From Shewanella marinintestina (lineage in GTDB: Bacteria; Pseudomonadota; Gammaproteobacteria; Enterobacterales; Shewanellaceae): DNA of 64,000 nucleotides. The translations under genes and the position numbers were made by a program. Position 1 is the stretch's first letter. Each line of letters begins with the position of its first letter. Of the stretch, positions 45,471 to 54,322 are shown piece after piece. The stretch covers positions 1 through 64,000 of the forward strand of contig NZ_JAKILC010000007.1 in NCBI RefSeq assembly GCF_023283845.1. The letters are read 5' to 3'. The notes beneath the pieces were generated by a model. The model was not told the origin of the DNA, did not search any database, and was given only the letters and a program-made list of their open reading frames with translations.

Positions 45471-46370
45471 TTATAAGTCACCAAAGACTTCGAGCCACTC
45501 TTCGTCAGTGAGTTCTCTGGGCGGCTTTTTGTTGCCAACGCCTTTAATGATCCTGCCCCTTAATGGGTTATCGGTAAAAGCGTCATTACCCATGTAAGTG
45601 ACCGAAGTCGGAATGAATACGCTGGTTATGGCATTATCTGCAAACGCTTCAGAACCTATGTCAGTTACCGAGTCAGGAATTGTGATGCTTTGAAGTTCAT
45701 TTCCTCTAAATGCGCCTAAGCCGATTTCAGTCACTGAGTCTGGAATGGTGATGCTGGTTAACGTATTAAATTGAAACACTCGGTCATTAATTTTAGCCAA
45801 TGAATTTGGCAGGCTCAGGTGAGTTAATGCATTGTTTGCAGATGCTCTTTCTGCAATTTCAGTCACTGAATCTGGGATATCAACGCTGGTAAGTGCGTTT
45901 TCAGCAAAGGCCTTGTAACCAATACGAGTGACAGAGCTTGGGATCACTATCTCGGTAAGGGCGTTACGCTGAAATGCGCTATCGCCAATTTCTATGACAG
46001 TATTAGGGATAACCACGCTGGCTATTGGGTTCTGTGGGACCTCTTCGAATTCCTCGCTTAACTCCTCAACCTCTGAAAACGCATAATCCCAGATCTTGGT
46101 GACAGCTACACCGTCAAAATTATCAGGGATGATGATATGTTTATGCTTGCCCTTGTAAACATCAATCCTGCCTTGTTTTCTATCAAATGAGACGTCATCT
46201 AATGTCAGGGTATGTGGCTGGCTCACGGCTAATTCTCTTTTTGTTGTAGTTGTAGTGTGAGTTGTAGTTGAAGCTTTAGTCGCAGGGTGTGGGGGGAACT
46301 TGGCTTGATGCGCAGAGCTTTGTGCTATAGCAAGCCCAAACAGGGTGGCAAGGATAGCACCAGCTAACAT
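45471..46370 (-). CDS. BspA-type leucine-rich repeat surface protein
   Basis: A 299-residue exported protein: signal peptide MLAGAILATLFGLAIAQSSA, a Thr-rich linker (TTTHTTTTT), then about seven LRR_5 (BspA/TpLRR) units of roughly 23 residues. The repeat theme is L..I.IPDSVTEIG..AF..N.L, for example NALTEIVIPSSVTRIGYKAF and NELQSITIPDSVTDIGSEAF. One unit carries IAERASANNAL where the others have a Gly/Ala-Phe turn, so it is mildly degenerate. Such proteins are thought to bind surfaces or other proteins. The gene is monocistronic and sits in the accessory region. Confidence 0.88.
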   Translation of the reverse strand: MLAGAILATLFGLAIAQSSAHQAKFPPHPATKASTTTHTTTTTKRELAVSQPHTLTLDDVSFDRKQGRIDVYKGKHKHIIIPDNFDGVAVTKIWDYAFSEVEELSEEFEEVPQNPIASVVIPNTVIEIGDSAFQRNALTEIVIPSSVTRIGYKAFAENALTSVDIPDSVTEIAERASANNALTHLSLPNSLAKINDRVFQFNTLTSITIPDSVTEIGLGAFRGNELQSITIPDSVTDIGSEAFADNAITSVFIPTSVTYMGNDAFTDNPLRGRIIKGVGNKKPPRELTDEEWLEVFGDL

Positions 46371-46429
46371 GCGAGATAAGTTGGTGCTAAACAGGTTGAT
46401 AATAAGAGGCTGATATTAAGCTGCTTATA

Positions 46430-46699
46430 TCAGTCTTCCATCCAATCTAGATTTGGCATGGCATCTAAATGCTGGTTGTAGCGCTTTTCGTTAAATGACG
46501 CGCCATTTAGCATTACATCGCTAACTTCAATAGCTAGCGCGCATGCCATCCATTGAATCGCTTCTTCACGCGGCGTACCTGTCATCACTAAACGCATTAG
46601 CGTTTCTTTGACTTTTTTCGGCTCGCCATCGGCGATTTGATTTTCGACTGTTTCAATCAGGGTTTCTTCAGTCATGTAGCTGTCTTGCTGGTTATCCAT
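46430..46699 (-). CDS. Small conserved-looking acidic protein, function unknown
   Basis: An 89-residue acidic cytoplasmic protein with no signal or membrane segment. It reads as helical (ETLIETVENQIADGEPKKVKETLMRLVM, then TPREEAIQWMACALAIEVSDVML) and ends in DAMPNLDWMED. The composition is well balanced and codon use is like its neighbours, which supports a real gene. No family is recognised. The first ATG (46699) is used; a second at 46675 is possible. The 310-bp gap upstream contains a degenerate repeat block. Confidence 0.65.
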   Translation of the reverse strand: MDNQQDSYMTEETLIETVENQIADGEPKKVKETLMRLVMTGTPREEAIQWMACALAIEVSDVMLNGASFNEKRYNQHLDAMPNLDWMED

Positions 46700-46849
46700 T
46701 TTTACGACTCTGTAATGTAATTGGCGTCATTATGCCGCAAGCTTATTGCAAGCAATAGATTTGATCTCAAATTTCTCGAGCATTCTGACTTTAGCGGCAT
46801 AATTTTGGGGAGTAGGCTTTTCTAACTTAGTGTAGATACAGCTGAGGCC

Positions 46850-46985
46850 TTTGGTAGTAAGGACGCCACCGTGGAGCGGTCATGGACGGCGAAAGCAAGC
46901 CTCGGCAGTGTCTGCACATGCGCTGACCGCAGGTCGTTGGAACCATTGATGGCGGGATCCTATGGGGCGAAGAATACATCGCATA
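46850..46985. repeat. Degenerate REP-like block
   Basis: ACGCCACCGTGGAGCGGTCA and GGAACCATTGATGGCGGGATC resemble parts of the block at 43311 (CCGTGGAACCATCATGG and CGGGACATGG), with stem fragments such as GCGGTCA / TGACCGC. It is clearly related but rearranged. The surrounding 46700-47009 gap shows nothing else. Confidence 0.5.
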
Positions 46986-47009
46986 CCCGTTGCCTCCATT
47001 ATTGAGTCA

Positions 47010-48296
47010 TCAATATTCTAAACTCTGCATTTGGGTCAAACGGCTCAATGTGCGTCTGAACTCAAAGCTTAATGCGCCGCCGCTGTAGAGCTCATCCATC
47101 GCTACATCTGCTTGAATATACAGCTCCACTCCTTGGTCATATAACTCATCCACTAAGCTGATAAAGCGCCTCGCGGGATCATCACTCACCGCGTAAGACA
47201 GTTGTCTATTTCCTGTTTCTATTGCCACTGCGCCATCTTCGGTGCCGCGGGCTTTAATCCAACTGCGGGGCTCCCCGCCTAAAACCGGAACTTGGGTGAG
47301 TATAACCGTGCTAAAGCGGCTGGCTATTTCGATATAATCGAGCTGCGAACGTGGGCCGTCACACAGGGCGTCGAACTCAAACCAGGCCACATGCTGATTG
47401 TATTTAATGGTATCGATTATGCGGCCATGGATTAATAGCGGCGCGTCAATTGATGCAGCGGCTTCGGCTTGTGGGCATCGATTAAAAACCTGCTCAAACT
47501 GCGCTAGCACTAGCTTGTCATTTGAGTCGTTAGCGCTGTCATTAGATGAGTCAACAAAGTAGCGCGGCTTTGTCGCTGTATTTGAATCTGTGGATTGGTG
47601 CAAGCGATGATCTTGCTCACCGCTTAAATGCAGCTCTTGAGTATAACGATTGAGCAGGTCGATAGTCGGCAAAAAACGCTGGCGCTGCAGGCCATTTTTA
47701 TATAGCTCATCGATAGGAATGTTTGAGGTGGCGACTAAGATAATGCCCTGCTCAAATAGCGCTTCAAATAGCTTAGCTAAGATCATCGCATCGCCGATAT
47801 CGCTGACAAAAAACTCATCGAAACACAGTACGCGGCATTCCAGTGCCACCCGCTTGGCAATGCGCTTGAGAGGATCGCGCTTCCCCGACTCACCGATAAG
47901 CTCTTTATGAATGCGCGCCATAAACCGATGAAAATGCAGCCTAAGCGTGAGCACGCTAGATTCACTTTCAAGGCATTGATAAAACAAGTCCATCAAGTAG
48001 GTTTTACCACGGCCGACATCGCCCCACATATAAAGACCCTGACACACTAGATTTGCATCGTCACTGACTTGAGGCGCTTTGGGCTCTTGGGTTAGCTGTT
48101 GGTGCAATCGCTCCAGTGCTGCTATGGCTTGGTGCTGCGCGCCATCGTCGATAATCTGTCGCCGCTCGATCTGCTCTTGATAGCGCGCGAGGGGCCCGCT
48201 GCGTTCAGCACTAACAGTAACACCAGTACAGGCATCAGCAGCACTGGCAGTTAATTGCGGGTGTTGCCTCAATAGCTTCGCAGCTTGATGGCTCAT
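47010..48296 (-). CDS. zapE: AFG1/ZapE family ATPase
   Basis: A 428-residue P-loop ATPase of the AFG1 family; E. coli ZapE acts at the division ring and its mitochondrial relative handles inner-membrane proteins. Family blocks are clear: GLYMWGDVGRGKTYLMDLFYQ with the Walker A, LRLHFHRFMARIHKEL, VLCFDEFFVSDIGDAMIL (Walker B), LVATSNIPIDELYKNGLQRQRFLP, and the C-terminal RRFISLVDELYDQGVELYIQA and EFRRTLSRLTQMQS. It is about 50 residues longer than E. coli ZapE, mainly through an insert at about 205-225 with an Asn/Ser-rich stretch. Genomes of this group often have zapE beside rplM; this copy is elsewhere and could be a second paralogue. Confidence 0.88.
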   Translation of the reverse strand: MSHQAAKLLRQHPQLTASAADACTGVTVSAERSGPLARYQEQIERRQIIDDGAQHQAIAALERLHQQLTQEPKAPQVSDDANLVCQGLYMWGDVGRGKTYLMDLFYQCLESESSVLTLRLHFHRFMARIHKELIGESGKRDPLKRIAKRVALECRVLCFDEFFVSDIGDAMILAKLFEALFEQGIILVATSNIPIDELYKNGLQRQRFLPTIDLLNRYTQELHLSGEQDHRLHQSTDSNTATKPRYFVDSSNDSANDSNDKLVLAQFEQVFNRCPQAEAAASIDAPLLIHGRIIDTIKYNQHVAWFEFDALCDGPRSQLDYIEIASRFSTVILTQVPVLGGEPRSWIKARGTEDGAVAIETGNRQLSYAVSDDPARRFISLVDELYDQGVELYIQADVAMDELYSGGALSFEFRRTLSRLTQMQSLEY

Positions 48297-48394
48297 AGCA
48301 TTCCATTACATCTGTTGAGATGGCGTGATTATATCAGCTCAAGCTCATTTATTGGGGAGCATCCAATGTGAGTAAATTTAATTGTCTTCAGCTG

Positions 48395-49369
48395 TTAGTG
48401 ATTGTTGTGTTTGGCTTGTTGTTTTAACCAAGCCACAAACAGCTTAGCCTTAGGGTTTAGCTCCTTATCATGAGAAGCCACATAATAGGTTTGCTCGCAG
48501 TTAACTTGCTGGCCAGCAAAGGGGGCGATGAGTTCACCTCGAACGATACGTTTACTTACCAGTTGGCCACGTCCCATAGCGATACCAGCATGGTTCATGG
48601 CGGCGATAACGGCTAAGTCTGAGCGGTCAAAACCGATTGAGCGCTTGTCTTCAATATTGAGCCCTTGAGTTTCGGCCCAATACTTCCATTCATCACAGTC
48701 TGAGTCATATTCCCAGGCCTGATTATCGTGTAGTAAGGTGCAGCGACTCAGATGCTCAGGCTTGTCGATAAGATCGTGCTCGGCTGCATACTCGGGGCTG
48801 CAGACTGGCATGATGGTTTCATCCATCAAGTGCTGGCAAAACAGTTTGCTGCGCGGATGATTGTCGTAGTAGATCGCGAGATCGATATGAAAGCTATTGA
48901 AGTTAACGTTTTCATTGCCGGTCAAAATATTAATGGCTATCGCTGGATACAGGCGGCTGAAATCGGCAATTTTGGGCACTAACCAACATTGGGCGATAGA
49001 AGGGCGCGAGTAGATGGTCAGTTTACCCGACACCTCTTGGTTTTTAATTTCGAACACTTCTTGGTTGAGACTTTTTAAGCTGTCTTTCAGCTTGGAAAAC
49101 AGACGCTTGCCATCTTCCGTTAGCTCGATTCTGCGATGAAAACGAGCAAACAGCTTAAAGCCTAACTCACTCTCTAGTGCGGTAATTCTATGACTTACGG
49201 CTGAAGGACTGACGCAAAGCTCCTCTGCAGCTAGCGAAAAGGATTGGTGACGGGCAACCACTTCAAAGGTATGCAGTTTTGCCAGTTGGTAGCAACTGAG
49301 TAAACGGTTGCGGCTGAATACATCTTGCTGGGAATACATGACTGAGTTCTCAATTTGTGATGTGAGCAT
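48395..49369 (-). CDS. dsdC: LysR-type D-serine regulator DsdC
   Basis: A LysR-family activator, 324 residues. The N-terminal winged helix-turn-helix (LHTFEVVARHQSFSLAAEELCVSPSAVSHRITALE) and the effector domain (SIAQCWLVPKI, IDLAIYYDNHP, DRSDLAVIAAMNHAGIAMGR) follow E. coli DsdC closely. It is divergent from dsdXA and should activate them with D-serine. The ATG at 49369 has AAGGTAAA directly upstream; a second ATG at 49339 is possible. The 220-bp divergent region is where its binding site would lie; a half CRP-like TGTGACAATTG is near 49442. Confidence 0.92.
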   Translation of the reverse strand: MLTSQIENSVMYSQQDVFSRNRLLSCYQLAKLHTFEVVARHQSFSLAAEELCVSPSAVSHRITALESELGFKLFARFHRRIELTEDGKRLFSKLKDSLKSLNQEVFEIKNQEVSGKLTIYSRPSIAQCWLVPKIADFSRLYPAIAINILTGNENVNFNSFHIDLAIYYDNHPRSKLFCQHLMDETIMPVCSPEYAAEHDLIDKPEHLSRCTLLHDNQAWEYDSDCDEWKYWAETQGLNIEDKRSIGFDRSDLAVIAAMNHAGIAMGRGQLVSKRIVRGELIAPFAGQQVNCEQTYYVASHDKELNPKAKLFVAWLKQQAKHNNH

Positions 49370-49589
49370 TTTACCTTAAGGCGCTTTTTAGCGCTGATCA
49401 CATCAACACAGTTGAAGCTTGTGTCATGTAAAAAACGCTTTTGTGACAATTGAACACCTGTTGCCACAATCTGGCTCAACTGAACTGCAATTTATATCTT
49501 TTGTCAGCATTTCTGCGATTGGCTTTAATAGCGCAACTTTTTACTCCTTTTCATTCCTTTAACTCCTGTTAACCAATAAGAGAAATACA

Positions 49590-50927
49590 ATGGAATCACA
49601 ACTGTGGATTATCGGAACTTTACTTAGCAGCATTTTGTTGATTGTTGTCAGCATCGTAAAGTTCAAGTTGCACCCTTTCCTTGCGCTACTGCTAGCCAGC
49701 TTCTTTGTGGGCGGCATGATGGGCATGGCACCATTGGAAATGATCAAGGCGATGGAGTCTGGGATCGGTGGAACCTTAGGCTTCTTGGCTATAGTTATCG
49801 GTCTGGGCACGATATTAGGCAAGATGATGGAGATCTCAGGCGCTGCCGAGCGAATTGGTATCACCCTGCTAAAATCTCGCTACCTAAGCCCTGATGTGAT
49901 CATGGTGCTGGTGGGCTTAATCTGCGGTATTACCTTGTTCGTTGAAGTGGGCGTGGTATTGCTTATTCCGCTGGCATTTTCTATCGCTCGTAAAACCAAT
50001 ACTTCACTGCTAAAACTTGCCATTCCACTGTGTACAGCCTTGATGGCAGTGCACTGTATTGTACCGCCGCACCCCGCTGCACTGTTTGTGACCAATGCAC
50101 TAGGCGCTGATGTTGGAACAGTCATCATCTGGGGTCTGTTAATCGGTTTACTAGCCTCACTAATTGGCGGCCCGCTATTCCTTAAAATGTTTGGTGAGAA
50201 GCTGCCGCACTTAAGCGTACCGGCAGAGTTTAATGAAGTTTCTACCCGTGAAGAGAGCGAGTTGCCATCACTTGGAACGACCTTGTTCACCATTCTTTTG
50301 CCGATTATTTTAATGTTGGTGAAAACTGTGGCCGAGCTTTATATGGAGCCGGGCAGTGCGCTTTACACCACCCTTGAATTTATTGGTAACCCAATCACGG
50401 CGATGTTTATTGCAGCGTTTGTGGCTTATTACCTGCTAGGTTTGCGTAACAAGATGACCATGGGCACCTTGTTGACTAAAACCGAAGACTGTTTTGCCTC
50501 TATCGCTAATATCTTGCTGATTATTGGTACGGGCGGGGCGTTTAACGGCGTATTAAGTGGCAGCGGCATGGGCGATAGTCTGGCGCAGATCTTAGCAAAC
50601 CTTGATATGCATCCTGTGCTACTGGCTTGGTTAGTCGCCATTATCTTACACGCAGCGGTAGGCTCGGCAACGGTAGCCATGATGGGCGCTACAGCGATTG
50701 TGTCGCCGTTATTAGTGCTTTATCCAGACTTGAATCCAGTTATTGTCACCTTAGCTATCGGCTCTGGCGCTATCGGCTGCACTATCGTTACCGACTCATT
50801 GTTCTGGCTGGTTAAGCAATACACCGGCGCGACGATGAAACAAACATTTATGTATTACACCACAGCCACCTTTATCGCCTCACTTGTGGCACTGGCTGCG
50901 ACTTTTGCACTGTCTTATGTTATTTAA
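49590..50927 (+). CDS. dsdX: D-serine permease DsdX (GntP family)
   Basis: An inner-membrane importer of 445 residues with about twelve helices, GntP family. Features are the opening LHPFLALLLASFFVGGMMG, the LICGITLFVEVGVVLLIPLAFSIA block, LMAVHCIVPPHPAALFVT, AAVGSATVAMMGATAIVSPL and GCTIVTDSLFWLVKQYTG. GntP proteins include gluconate importers; the D-serine assignment rests on its position between dsdC and dsdA, the standard dsd arrangement. dsdA follows 18 bp downstream. Confidence 0.92.
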   Translation: MESQLWIIGTLLSSILLIVVSIVKFKLHPFLALLLASFFVGGMMGMAPLEMIKAMESGIGGTLGFLAIVIGLGTILGKMMEISGAAERIGITLLKSRYLSPDVIMVLVGLICGITLFVEVGVVLLIPLAFSIARKTNTSLLKLAIPLCTALMAVHCIVPPHPAALFVTNALGADVGTVIIWGLLIGLLASLIGGPLFLKMFGEKLPHLSVPAEFNEVSTREESELPSLGTTLFTILLPIILMLVKTVAELYMEPGSALYTTLEFIGNPITAMFIAAFVAYYLLGLRNKMTMGTLLTKTEDCFASIANILLIIGTGGAFNGVLSGSGMGDSLAQILANLDMHPVLLAWLVAIILHAAVGSATVAMMGATAIVSPLLVLYPDLNPVIVTLAIGSGAIGCTIVTDSLFWLVKQYTGATMKQTFMYYTTATFIASLVALAATFALSYVI

Positions 50928-50945
50928 TCCTAAAGGGGAATTGAA

Positions 50946-52271
50946 ATGATGAACACTGAACAACTGCTAAACGACTTCCCTTTGCTGACTCAGCTTATCA
51001 AGCTTGAAGAAGTTAGCTGGTTTGAAACCAAGGCGACTCACTTAGCTGAAGCACTACCTTATGTTGGCTTAGATAGCACTGATGTGGCCGATGCTAGCGC
51101 ACGTTTACAGCGTTTTGCACCCTACCTAACGTTAGCCTTCCCTGAGACGGCAGCGTCTAACGGAATTATCGAGTCTGAAGTGGTGGCTATTCCACAAATG
51201 CAGCAGGCGCTAGAAGCTAAATACGGCCAAAAGATTGCTGGTAATTTGATGCTGAAAAAAGACAGTCATCTACCGATTTCTGGCTCTATCAAGGCGCGCG
51301 GCGGTATTTATGAAGTGCTGACCCACGCTGAAAAATTGGCAATCGCTGCGGGTAAGCTTAAAGAGTCTGACGATTACCAAATGCTGTTTACTGAACAGAT
51401 GCGTAGCTTCTTTAATGGTTATAGCATCGCGGTAGGCTCGACCGGAAACTTAGGCATGTCTATCGGCATTATGAGCGCCAAGCTTGGTTTTAAAGTGAGT
51501 GTGCATATGTCGGCAGATGCTCGCCAATGGAAGAAAGACAAGCTGCGCAGCCATGGCGTAACGGTACATGAATATGAGCAAGATTACGGCGTTGCAGTTG
51601 AGCAAGGGCGTAAGGCGGCAGAGTCGGATGCTAACTGTTTCTTTATCGACGATGAAAACTCTCGCACGCTATTTTTAGGTTACTCGGTTGCCGGTGAACG
51701 CTTAAAAGCACAGTTTGACGCAGCCGATATCAAGGTTGATAGCGAGCACCCGCTGTTTGTGTATCTCCCTTGCGGTGTGGGCGGTGGCCCTGGTGGTGTG
51801 GCATTTGGCCTTAAGCTTGCGTTTGGCGATAACGTTCACTGTTTCTTTGCTGAGCCAACACATTCGCCTTGTATGTTACTTGGCGTGCATACCGGTCTGC
51901 ATGACGAAATCGCTGTACAAGACTTAGGGATCGACAACGTCACTGCGGCCGATGGTTTAGCGGTAGGTCGTGCTTCTGGCTTTGTTGGCCGTGCGATGGA
52001 GCGTATGCTTGATGGTTACTACACGCTAAGCGATCAGCACATGTATGATCTACTTGGTTTATTAGCTCAGAGTGAAGGTATTGAGCTTGAGCCATCAGCA
52101 CTTGCGGGTATGCCAGGTGCTCTACGAGTAAGCGCTGATACACAATACCAAGCCCGTATGGGATTAACACCTGAGATGATGAGCAATGCGACTCACGTAG
52201 TGTGGGCGACTGGTGGTGGCATGGTGCCAGCAGTTGAGATGGCGAAATACCTGGCGCAATCGGCTAGCTAA
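50946..52271 (+). CDS. dsdA: D-serine ammonia-lyase DsdA
   Basis: A PLP enzyme converting D-serine to pyruvate and ammonia, 441 residues. The PLP lysine lies in [17 protein letters not shown] near residue 115. The phosphate-binding glycine loop is [18 protein letters not shown], and [20 protein letters not shown] and [15 protein letters not shown] further match the D-serine dehydratase family. It is the last gene of dsdXA, followed by a terminator 50 bp downstream. The intact dsdCXA locus predicts growth on, or detoxification of, D-serine. Confidence 0.95.
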   Translation: MMNTEQLLNDFPLLTQLIKLEEVSWFETKATHLAEALPYVGLDSTDVADASARLQRFAPYLTLAFPETAASNGIIESEVVAIPQMQQALEAKYGQKIAGNLMLKKDSHLPISGSIKARGGIYEVLTHAEKLAIAAGKLKESDDYQMLFTEQMRSFFNGYSIAVGSTGNLGMSIGIMSAKLGFKVSVHMSADARQWKKDKLRSHGVTVHEYEQDYGVAVEQGRKAAESDANCFFIDDENSRTLFLGYSVAGERLKAQFDAADIKVDSEHPLFVYLPCGVGGGPGGVAFGLKLAFGDNVHCFFAEPTHSPCMLLGVHTGLHDEIAVQDLGIDNVTAADGLAVGRASGFVGRAMERMLDGYYTLSDQHMYDLLGLLAQSEGIELEPSALAGMPGALRVSADTQYQARMGLTPEMMSNATHVVWATGGGMVPAVEMAKYLAQSAS

Positions 52272-52325
52272 ACGTTTTACTCGTCAAACTTTTTACTTCG
52301 AAAACCCGTATCGAGTAAGCTAAAA

Positions 52326-52352
52326 AAAATCCACCCTAATACGGTGGATTTT
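52326..52352 (+). terminator. Terminator after dsdA
   Basis: AAATCCACC / GGTGGATTT with a 7-base loop, followed by TTCTGTTTTT; the A run on the other side lets it act on the minus strand as well. Confidence 0.88.
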
Positions 52353-52386
52353 CTGTTTTTAGAACTGTTCTAGTGCCCCAAAGTGG

Positions 52387-53157
52387 CTACCACAGCCCTT
52401 TGGATTTCACTCGTCTGGCTCGCTCAAGTTGCGTCTCTAAGCTGGGAGTTTCTAGGTTAGAGGCATCATTGGCAGAGCTGTTAGCAACAGTGCTAACAGA
52501 GACTTGAGCTAGCTGGCTAGATAAGCTTTTTATCTGCGCCATTAGCTTTTCTTGACCCTGCTTAAGTTGACTCAGCTGGGCACTAAAGTCTGGCTGATGC
52601 AGCTTAGTATCATCGCTGACTTCTGTTTGACTTGTCTCATTATTACGAGCCTCTTTATTACTCGCCTCTGCTTGGCTGGTGGCTGAATGCGTAAGCGCTG
52701 AGCTTAGCTGCTCCAGCCCCTCAAGCATTAGCTGTTGTAACTGGGCTAATTGCTGTTCAATGGCAGTTAAGTTAAGCGGCTCGCTTTGCTGCTTAGGCAA
52801 ACTGGCAGCTTCAAGCATAGTGCTGAGTTTTTTCCACTGTAGCTCTGATAGACCATTCTCAGCCGCAGGCTCCAAAACCAGGCCCGCAGATTTAAGTTGG
52901 CAAGCCAAAGTCTGGCTATTCACTTTATCTTGCAGCAAGGTTTGGGTGAGCATGGACGGCAACTGCGGCGCTAATTCGTGCAGGAATAAGCCCGACAAAT
53001 ACAGGTCACGATGAAACTGAATACGGCGCTGTAGCACGATATCGGTTTCATCATTGCGCGCTTTTTCCTCTTGCTGCCATAGCCTTAGACATTGAATGGC
53101 GTAGCTGTGGGAGTCGAAGAGCTCAGGCTCTAGGCCCACATTGAATCGAATGCGCAT
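52387..53157 (-). CDS. ParR-like partner of the actin-like ATPase
   Basis: A 256-residue protein read by position and layout as the DNA-binding adaptor of a ParM system. It opens with a basic strand (MRIRFNVGLEP) and a region of helices (RRIQFHRDLYLSGLFLHELAPQLPSML) that aligns loosely with the R-R-NRAALTAGLALY stretch of plasmid ParR. From about residue 130 on it is a Gln/Glu/Ser-rich coiled coil (QQLAQLQQLMLEGLEQLSSAL), far longer than in plasmid R1 ParR (about 117 residues), and ends basic (RARRVKSKGLW). It starts 9 bp after the parM-like stop, the normal parM-parR order. Confidence in the family is moderate. Confidence 0.6.
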   Translation of the reverse strand: MRIRFNVGLEPELFDSHSYAIQCLRLWQQEEKARNDETDIVLQRRIQFHRDLYLSGLFLHELAPQLPSMLTQTLLQDKVNSQTLACQLKSAGLVLEPAAENGLSELQWKKLSTMLEAASLPKQQSEPLNLTAIEQQLAQLQQLMLEGLEQLSSALTHSATSQAEASNKEARNNETSQTEVSDDTKLHQPDFSAQLSQLKQGQEKLMAQIKSLSSQLAQVSVSTVANSSANDASNLETPSLETQLERARRVKSKGLW

Positions 53158-53166
53158 AACTACCTC

Positions 53167-54180
53167 TTAAGCCGCGTCGCTAGCTTCTGCTGCGTGGTAG
53201 CAACAGATCTCGCGTGAAAGTGCCTCTTGAGGCTCTTTTATCATGACGATTTTTTCACCCAATGATGGGTAAGCTTCACGAATGGCTGTTTCAATTAACA
53301 TGGCGCCACCGCCTACTAAATAGATGCGATTAGGGTTGCGGGTAAAGGTTTTAGCTTCGTAAGCAACTGCGGCGCCAAGTTCACTGATCTTGTTTTCGAT
53401 ACGTTCAAGTACCCAGTCAACCTTGCTTATATCGTTAATCACTTCTTCGACGAACTCGCGATTATGACGACGCTTAATCAGCTCGTTGGCAACAAGGTAG
53501 CTGGCATCGCTATCGGCTGCCGATAGGGCTTTTCTTGCCGCGTTAGTCACCATAGATACGCCAATTTCAGCATTGCCATAAACAGCTGACACATCGTCAA
53601 ATTCACCAACAATCACTCCCATATCGAGTGTGGTGCCGCCGCAGTCGATAACAAGAGACTTGGTAAACTCATTCACGCCTGAATCCATCAATGTGGTCAG
53701 TACGGCGGGTAAGCTTTCAGGCAATACTTCTACATCGACAATAGTGAACAACTCGCCTTTGTTAAGGCTGATTTCACGCATTAGGTTGGCTTTCTTACGT
53801 GCGATATTTTCTTCGTTTTTCTGGCAGTCGTCGGCTTGGTAGTACTCAGTGATTGGCAGGGTAACCAGAATACTCACCGGGCAAGGTTTAACGCCCGTTT
53901 GCAACAGCGCATGATGTACTGAAAGTAGGTTCAAATCGTCATATTGAAAGGCAACATGAGTCGTCGATAATGCCTTGTCAGATGTGGCGTCGTAGGTATA
54001 TTTAGTCGATGCTACTTGGTAGTTAAATACCTTGCGGTCATTTAGTAAAGCCGCGCTTTTCCAGTCTTTACGAAATGAGTTGGGCGAAGTTACGCTGCGC
54101 ACTTGACCGTCCTCAAGCCAGCTGATCTTAACGTTGGTTGAACCATCGTCGATGGCGAATTTCATGATACTTGAATGCAT
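53167..54180 (-). CDS. parM: Chromosomal ParM/StbA-type actin-like ATPase
   Basis: A filament-forming actin-like ATPase of 337 residues with close similarity to plasmid R1 ParM: FAIDDGSTNVKISW (phosphate 1), SPNSFRKDW, VFNYQVASTKYTYD, HHALLQTG, LVTLPITEYY, RKKANLMREISLNKG, VLPESLPA, LVIDCGGTTLDMGVI (phosphate 2) and NRIYLVGGGAMLI (adenosine). In plasmids ParM pushes sister replicons apart with ParR and parC. Here it lies between dsdA and an M16 peptidase, with no replication genes nearby. The ATG at 54180 has AGGA upstream at good spacing; the plasmid-type start MKFAIDD at 54165 is possible but has no ribosome site. Confidence 0.92.
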   Translation of the reverse strand: MHSSIMKFAIDDGSTNVKISWLEDGQVRSVTSPNSFRKDWKSAALLNDRKVFNYQVASTKYTYDATSDKALSTTHVAFQYDDLNLLSVHHALLQTGVKPCPVSILVTLPITEYYQADDCQKNEENIARKKANLMREISLNKGELFTIVDVEVLPESLPAVLTTLMDSGVNEFTKSLVIDCGGTTLDMGVIVGEFDDVSAVYGNAEIGVSMVTNAARKALSAADSDASYLVANELIKRRHNREFVEEVINDISKVDWVLERIENKISELGAAVAYEAKTFTRNPNRIYLVGGGAMLIETAIREAYPSLGEKIVMIKEPQEALSREICCYHAAEASDAA

Positions 54181-54192
54181 GAGTGTTCCTAT

Positions 54193-54262
54193 AAATAAAC
54201 CCAATTTTGCATGTTAATGCGACTGGATTTAGCAATAACTGAAATCTTTATTGGGTTTATTT
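54193..54262. promoter_or_regulatory. 13-bp inverted repeat upstream of the parM-like gene
   Basis: AAATAAACCCAAT (54193-54205) and its exact reverse complement ATTGGGTTTATTT (54250-54262), 44 bp apart, 13 bp before the parM start. Plasmid parC centromeres sit here and bind ParR, but they carry more, shorter direct repeats. This could be a minimal ParR site or an operator. Confidence 0.6.
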
Positions 54263-54322
54263 TCTAGGATGTTAGCGACTTAACAAAAAGGCCGCTATTT
54301 ACAAAAAAGTCAGGTTGTATGC

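Noticed and set aside
49442..49460. Full CRP site in the dsdC-dsdX region
   Set aside because: Only one half-site (TGTGA) is good; the other half does not match TCACA.
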